Source of the DNA: Clostridia bacterium | Lineage (GTDB): Bacteria; Bacillota_A; Clostridia; Oscillospirales; CAG-272 | Reading direction: 5' to 3' | NCBI GenBank assembly: GCA_017542695.1 | Contig: JAFXWT010000093.1 | Coordinates: 32,475 to 96,474, forward strand | DNA: 64,000 nt | Shown: in pieces, positions 59,907 to 64,000 of the stretch | How positions within the stretch are numbered: the first letter of the stretch is position 1 | How the letters are laid out: each line of letters begins with the position of its first letter | The notes under the pieces: generated by a model | Told to the model about the DNA's origin: nothing | Seen by the model: only the letters and a program-made list of their open reading frames with translations | Databases searched by the model: none | Position numbers and translations under genes: made by a program

Positions 59907-60053
59907 TTGAACCTCTTATGTCGATTAATCTTGATGTGAATATTTTTTTCTTTATTTTGCCGTCGCGCTTTCACGAAATTATCCAATCCGTCGGATTTAT
60001 TCCGACAACCTGCACAAAGGAGGCGCTCCTCATGCGGCGGCACGGCGGTGTTC

Positions 60054-61412
60054 TTATTCTCCGATTTTTATTTTTCCGTCCTTGATCAGCCCGAGCATGA
60101 TATCGGCGATCTTCGGGTCGAACTGCTCGCCCTTGTTGTTTTCAAGTTCGCTGATTATATATTCGCTCGGGAGTCGTTTTCTGTATACGCGGTTGGAATT
60201 CATCGCGTCAAACGAGTCCGCGACGCAGATCATTCTCGCAATGAGAGGTATGTTCTCGCCCGCGAGTCCCTCGGGGTATCCCTTGCCGTCGTATCTTTCG
60301 TGGTGATAGCGCGCGCCCTCGCCTACGTTTTTAAGACTCTTGAAGCTCGAAAGGATCTCGCCGCCGCGCACCGTGTGCGATTTGATGATCTCGAATTCTT
60401 CGTCCGTCAGTTTGCCCGGCTTGCCGAGAATGCTGTCAGGCACGCCGATCTTGCCGCAGTCGTGGAGCAGGGCGATGTAATAAATCCTGTCAAGCTCTTC
60501 GCCCTCGTATCCCATTTCCTTGGCGATGAGCTTTGTATAAATGGCGACGCGCTTTGAGTGACCGTTTGTGTACGGGTCCTTCGCGTCGATGAATTCCGTA
60601 AACGTTTCGATCGACTCATTGATGATCTCATTGTCGCGTTCGTGACGCGCTTTATATTTTTTGATCTGCAGCGATGTGATGACTACGACGATGAGAGCAA
60701 GGAACCAGATCACCGCTCCGACGACGGAGACCCAGAACAAAACGTCTTTTGTGAGCAGTCTGTGGAACGTGTATTCTATCTCGAGCTTCGAATCCTCGAT
60801 GCTCTGTCCAATTTCGACGTACATGATGATGCCGGGCGTCGTTCCCTCGCCGGGCTTGATCGGCATTTCGAGAGCGTTCGTCGTCACGCTCGGGATGTAA
60901 ACGAGATAATCTCCCGCTTTCATCACAACAAACGGCTCGCCGTCCGCTTTGTAAAACTCAAGCGCGTAATCGTCGGGGTTAAAGTCGCGGAGATCGGGGA
61001 TCGTTGCGACAAGCTCGCCGCCCTTGACGTTCTGGTGGATCTCAAGAGCGCCGTTCCACGCCGACGCGAGATACGCGTCATGGCTGAAAGTCAGCTTGAA
61101 TGAAAACTTTTTTATTTCGTCCTTCGTGTTGTTGGAAACGGTGAAGTCGTATGTATAGGCCTGATAGTTGTTCTCCGTCAGACCTTCGTTGTTGAAATCG
61201 AATATTTTGCCACACGTGCTGTTTCTCGGCACGGCGACGACAGTAACGTTTCGGTCGTTACCGTCGGAATGAAACAGCTCGTCTCCTTCAAAAACCGCTT
61301 GGTGCGACGCCGAGTTGAATATGTTCGTCCTTATTATCGCAGCTGCGAAGATCGCAATGACCACCGCAAGAGCGGACGCAAAAACAATGATGACTTTTTT
61401 TCCTCTTTTCAT
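60054..61412 (-). CDS. HD-GYP phosphodiesterase with carbohydrate-binding-like outer domain
   Basis: 452 residues. A transmembrane helix (about 6-29), an outer beta-sandwich domain (about 45-215; text AYTYDFTVSNNTKDEIKKFSF and AYLASAWNGALEIHQ resembles CBM2-type cellulose-binding modules), a second helix (about 224-250) and an intact HD-GYP domain (HDCGKIGVPD, HHERYDGKGYPEGL, ADSFDAMNSNR). Such domain order suggests that plant polysaccharide or a related ligand outside the cell changes cyclic di-GMP breakdown inside. The carbohydrate call rests on Trp/strand pattern only. AAGGGGTCAGACAA precedes the ATG. Confidence 0.85.
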   Translation of the reverse strand: MKRGKKVIIVFASALAVVIAIFAAAIIRTNIFNSASHQAVFEGDELFHSDGNDRNVTVVAVPRNSTCGKIFDFNNEGLTENNYQAYTYDFTVSNNTKDEIKKFSFKLTFSHDAYLASAWNGALEIHQNVKGGELVATIPDLRDFNPDDYALEFYKADGEPFVVMKAGDYLVYIPSVTTNALEMPIKPGEGTTPGIIMYVEIGQSIEDSKLEIEYTFHRLLTKDVLFWVSVVGAVIWFLALIVVVITSLQIKKYKARHERDNEIINESIETFTEFIDAKDPYTNGHSKRVAIYTKLIAKEMGYEGEELDRIYYIALLHDCGKIGVPDSILGKPGKLTDEEFEIIKSHTVRGGEILSSFKSLKNVGEGARYHHERYDGKGYPEGLAGENIPLIARMICVADSFDAMNSNRVYRKRLPSEYIISELENNKGEQFDPKIADIMLGLIKDGKIKIGE

Positions 61413-61558
61413 TTGTCTGACCCCTTAGAATGTTTTATAAACGTGTCGCGCGGAACGATACCCTGTCTCTGTTTTTGCAGCCGGGCATCGTCAAATATCT
61501 CCCCGCCTGTATGAGAGCCCTACGATCCGTAAACAACGGAGGATTCCCGCCACGCTCA

Positions 61559-62083
61559 TTATGAATCGAAAAATTTCTTTCCCTCGTCGGTTTCAAACCG
61601 CGTTGCCCTGGGATATTCAAATATGTCGCCGTTTGAGGCGTTTTCTTTGAGATAGTCGACGAATTCCGCGGCATACCATTTTGCCATTTCAAGATCGTGC
61701 ATAAGGTAATGCCCGCAGCTTTCGGGAGAAGTGCCGGGCACTTCGGAAGCGTCTCCGACCGACATGAACGCCGCAAGAACAAGATCGTAAAGCTCGCGCG
61801 GCGCGCGGTCGCCTTTGAGTATGAGATAAAACCCCGTAAGGCATCCCATCGGTCCCCAATAAATGATCTCGTCTTTCCAATCGGGATCGTTGCGAAGAAA
61901 CGTCGCTATGATGTGCTCGAGCGAATGCATCGCCGCGACGTCGATGACGGGCTCCCTGTTCGGTCTTTTGAGCCGAATATCGTATGTCGTGACCGTATAG
62001 TCGCCCAGCCGATCGGCTCTGCTTAAAAATATGCCGGGTACGATCCGCGTATGATCGACCGAAAAACTCTGTATCAGTTCCAT
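61559..62083 (-). CDS. luxS: S-ribosylhomocysteine lyase LuxS
   Basis: 174 residues, slightly longer than usual. Metal ligands His53 and His57 (MHSLEH) and Cys123 (PESCGHY) are present, as is the catalytic Cys81 (GCLTGFY). It splits S-ribosylhomocysteine to homocysteine and DPD, the precursor of AI-2. No mtnN or metB lies nearby. AAGGAGAAAAA precedes the ATG. Confidence 0.96.
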   Translation of the reverse strand: MELIQSFSVDHTRIVPGIFLSRADRLGDYTVTTYDIRLKRPNREPVIDVAAMHSLEHIIATFLRNDPDWKDEIIYWGPMGCLTGFYLILKGDRAPRELYDLVLAAFMSVGDASEVPGTSPESCGHYLMHDLEMAKWYAAEFVDYLKENASNGDIFEYPRATRFETDEGKKFFDS

Positions 62084-62185
62084 TTTTTCTCCTTGCCTTT
62101 TATGTTGAAAGTTTTTATTATTTCTTATGGAGTCTTAGAATATATCAGAAATATTGAGGTATGAGGGAAGATATCTATCCTTTAA

Positions 62186-63991
62186 TCATTTTATATGTTT
62201 TTCTCTATTATTTCTTCTACAGATAGGACAACCTTTGCTTCTTAGAAGATCATGTGGTCTAACTAACCATTCATAGCCACATATACTACATCGAACCCTT
62301 ATCTTTTTGTTTGCGGACAAATACTCATCTATTGATTCAATATTAGGTAATTTTTGCTTTAACTCTGCCTTGAACTGCATATTTGTTTTTTTCATTGAAC
62401 CCGCACAGTTTGGACATCCATGTCCAGACAGAATTGTCATAGGGTTTGCATACCATATATATTTACATACTCCACATTCCACTTCAATTTTAGTAGAGCT
62501 ATCAATATACTTCCCGTGGACAATAATTGTAGGATTCTTTTGTTGTAGTTCTGATACAAATTGGTCATGAGTTTTTCTGTTTTTATTTGCCACTCGTATT
62601 CTCCCGCATTTAGGGCATCCCTGTCCTTTCAGAAGATTCTGCGGAGTCATTTCCCATTGATTATCACAATCCGTACATTTACAAAGCAGCTTTTGTTTGT
62701 TTCCTGAATATTTTCCTAAGATTATTATCTTGGGATTTATATTATTCATCTCTGACACAAATTGGTCATGTGTTTTACGAATTGCATCTAAAGTACGGCG
62801 CATTCCACATGCTGGGCATCCATGTCCTGATAATACACTTCCTGGCAATGCTCTCCATTTTTTTCCACATATTAAACATTCGTAATCTACCTTAACTGAA
62901 TTATCACAGTACTTTCCTAACACTTTTATACTGGGATTAACTATTTGCAGTTCATCTATATATTCGGCATGTGTTTTTCTCCTGCTATCCTCTAATGCTG
63001 AAGTTCGCACTTTTTCCCATTGTTCTTCCTTCAAATCAATTCCATGCTCATACAAAAGTTTATTGACAAAGTTTCTCGTCTCTTTCCAATTAGAATTACC
63101 AAGATTAATCGGAAATGTATAACAATCCGAATCAAACGGAGATCCGCTCTTCTTATAATTCGTATAAATAGAAATTAATCGATAGCCTTTTTCTTCACAT
63201 CGGTTTCTTTTTTCTAAATCTCTTGTTTTTTTATTATAATGCCATGCCCAACTTCCAGGTTCATAGGCAATTTTTAATGAAGGAATCACTACATCTAATT
63301 CCATTCCTATAAGATTTCTGTCTCTTGAAATCACACATTTTTCACCTAATGCTTGACTAAATGCATATAGAATTACTTGTTCTAGAAAAGATGTCGATGA
63401 TCGTGCACATTTGGGACACCCATGTCCCAGTAAAACACTATTAGGTACAGTCGTCCAAATTTTTCCACATTCTTTGCATTGAAATCTAATCTTGGTGTGG
63501 TTATTAACATATTCATCCAATACCGTAATATTAGGATTCACTGTATTTAATTGTAATAAAAAATCTTTATTTGACCGTCTTTGAGCATTCTTCTGCCTTT
63601 CATAGCCACACTTTGGGCATCCATGTCCAGAGAGTAAATCATGAGGAGTCGATTTCCATTCATTTCCACAGCAATTGCAATGTAACAACATTTTTCCGCG
63701 ATTCCCTGTGTATTCTTCTAATGGTACTATATCTGGATTGATCGCATACAGTTCAGAGACAAAATCTGCATTGCTTTTTCTCAATGCATTTCCTATTTTC
63801 TTTTTTCCACATTCTGGGCATCCTCTCCCAAGTAAAAGAGAACTGGGGTTGGTCTCCCACAAATGACCACATACAGAACACCTAACATGCATTTTGGTTA
63901 TTGCAGTTTTGTATTGATCCAACACCTCAATTGATTGATCAACTTCTCGGAGTTCTTCGATGAATTGTTCATGCGTCTTTCTTTTTGACAT
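62186..63991 (-). CDS. Protein with seven zinc-ribbon modules flanking a nuclease-like core
   Basis: 601 residues and visibly A+T-rich, unlike its neighbours. Seven modules of about 65 residues (starts near 4, 71, 138, 338, 405, 472, 535) share KTHxxFxxEL, NPxIxVLxxY, CxxCGxxW, TPxxLLxGHGCPxCG; each has two CxxC pairs. They match the DUF723-like zinc-ribbon repeats of phage and mobile-element proteins. Between modules 3 and 4, residues about 201-335 resemble a Vsr/DUF559-type PD-(D/E)XK core (MELDVVIPSLKIAYEPG, SWAWH, then RCEEKGYRLISIYTNYK), with Asp233 and Glu244 placed as in such nucleases but no clear Lys. DNA binding by the ribbons and cleavage by the core are inference. The ATG is nine bases from the window end. 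Confidence 0.8.
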   Translation of the reverse strand: MSKRKTHEQFIEELREVDQSIEVLDQYKTAITKMHVRCSVCGHLWETNPSSLLLGRGCPECGKKKIGNALRKSNADFVSELYAINPDIVPLEEYTGNRGKMLLHCNCCGNEWKSTPHDLLSGHGCPKCGYERQKNAQRRSNKDFLLQLNTVNPNITVLDEYVNNHTKIRFQCKECGKIWTTVPNSVLLGHGCPKCARSSTSFLEQVILYAFSQALGEKCVISRDRNLIGMELDVVIPSLKIAYEPGSWAWHYNKKTRDLEKRNRCEEKGYRLISIYTNYKKSGSPFDSDCYTFPINLGNSNWKETRNFVNKLLYEHGIDLKEEQWEKVRTSALEDSRRKTHAEYIDELQIVNPSIKVLGKYCDNSVKVDYECLICGKKWRALPGSVLSGHGCPACGMRRTLDAIRKTHDQFVSEMNNINPKIIILGKYSGNKQKLLCKCTDCDNQWEMTPQNLLKGQGCPKCGRIRVANKNRKTHDQFVSELQQKNPTIIVHGKYIDSSTKIEVECGVCKYIWYANPMTILSGHGCPNCAGSMKKTNMQFKAELKQKLPNIESIDEYLSANKKIRVRCSICGYEWLVRPHDLLRSKGCPICRRNNREKHIK

Positions 63992-64000
63992 ATTACATCC

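Noticed and set aside
59907..60053. tRNA or riboswitch before the PP2C gene
   Set aside because: A GTCGGA/TCCGAC hairpin is present, but there is no cloverleaf, T-loop or known aptamer text.
61413..61558. Riboswitch or small RNA between luxS and the HD-GYP gene
   Set aside because: Only a short TCCGT/ACGGA dyad is visible; no cyclic di-GMP or SAM riboswitch core was found.

Overview
The window is chromosomal DNA of a spore-forming anaerobe of the Bacillota, class Clostridia (probably Oscillospirales or Christensenellales; genus not resolvable). The reasons are the gene families and their order: queA-miaA-yggS-sepF, lexA with Firmicutes-type SOS boxes, lon-engB, scpA-scpB-DUF2953-ytfJ(gerW)-dacF-rluB, yunB, ireB, a MecA-like adaptor, a PyrR attenuator, nusB-xseA-xseB-ispA and fused-type regulators typical of gut and rumen clostridia. 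Base composition is moderately G+C-rich and even, apart from the last 2 kb, which is clearly A+T-rich and looks acquired. I saw no rRNA, tRNA, CRISPR array or insertion sequence.

1-4.4 kb (minus strand) is a tRNA-modification and division operon: queA, miaA, a membrane-fusion-like protein, yggS and sepF (cut by the window edge). 4.4-7.3 kb holds an ECF sigma factor with a very large C-terminal extension and a membrane protein. These two genes have the same unusual promoter (8-mer, 16-nt gap, 11-mer, same distance to the start codon) and the same terminator hairpin, which suggests a self-regulated two-gene regulon. 7.3-20.7 kb is mostly plus-strand housekeeping: ireB, lexA, a secreted trigger-factor-like lipoprotein, lon, engB, a site-2 protease, scpAB, ytfJ, dacF, rluB and prfB without the programmed frameshift.

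21.2-25.2 kb is a four-gene operon: ECF sigma factor, membrane anti-sigma-like protein, and two serpin lipoproteins. It looks like a protease-sensing, protease-inhibiting surface system. 25.2-30.8 kb (minus) is a tightly overlapping redox operon: uracil-DNA glycosylase, D-2-hydroxyacid dehydrogenase, old-yellow-enzyme homologue with an Fe-S cysteine cluster, SDR and a fumarate-reductase-like flavoprotein; substrate unknown. 30.9-36.4 kb holds a MecA-like adaptor, a WecA/TagO-type transferase, three small conserved clostridial proteins behind a possible sporulation promoter, acyl carrier protein and an SLC13-type transporter. 36.6-44.5 kb holds a PyrR-attenuated uracil permease, a FAD reductase, malic enzyme, and the nusB to ispA operon with a TsaD-like gene inside it.

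44.6-51.4 kb is a mixed set: a toroid-fold candidate carbohydrate enzyme, yunB, radical SAM, SDR, msrA, TIGR04076, an acyltransferase and a membrane-anchored propeller protein. 51.7-62.1 kb is rich in signalling: GGDEF, two HD-GYP proteins, a PP2C/SpoIIE phosphatase with a membrane sensor, luxS, and a PepO-like M13 peptidase whose zinc motif reads QEISH instead of HExxH. The window ends with an A+T-rich gene for a protein with seven zinc-ribbon modules around a nuclease-like core.
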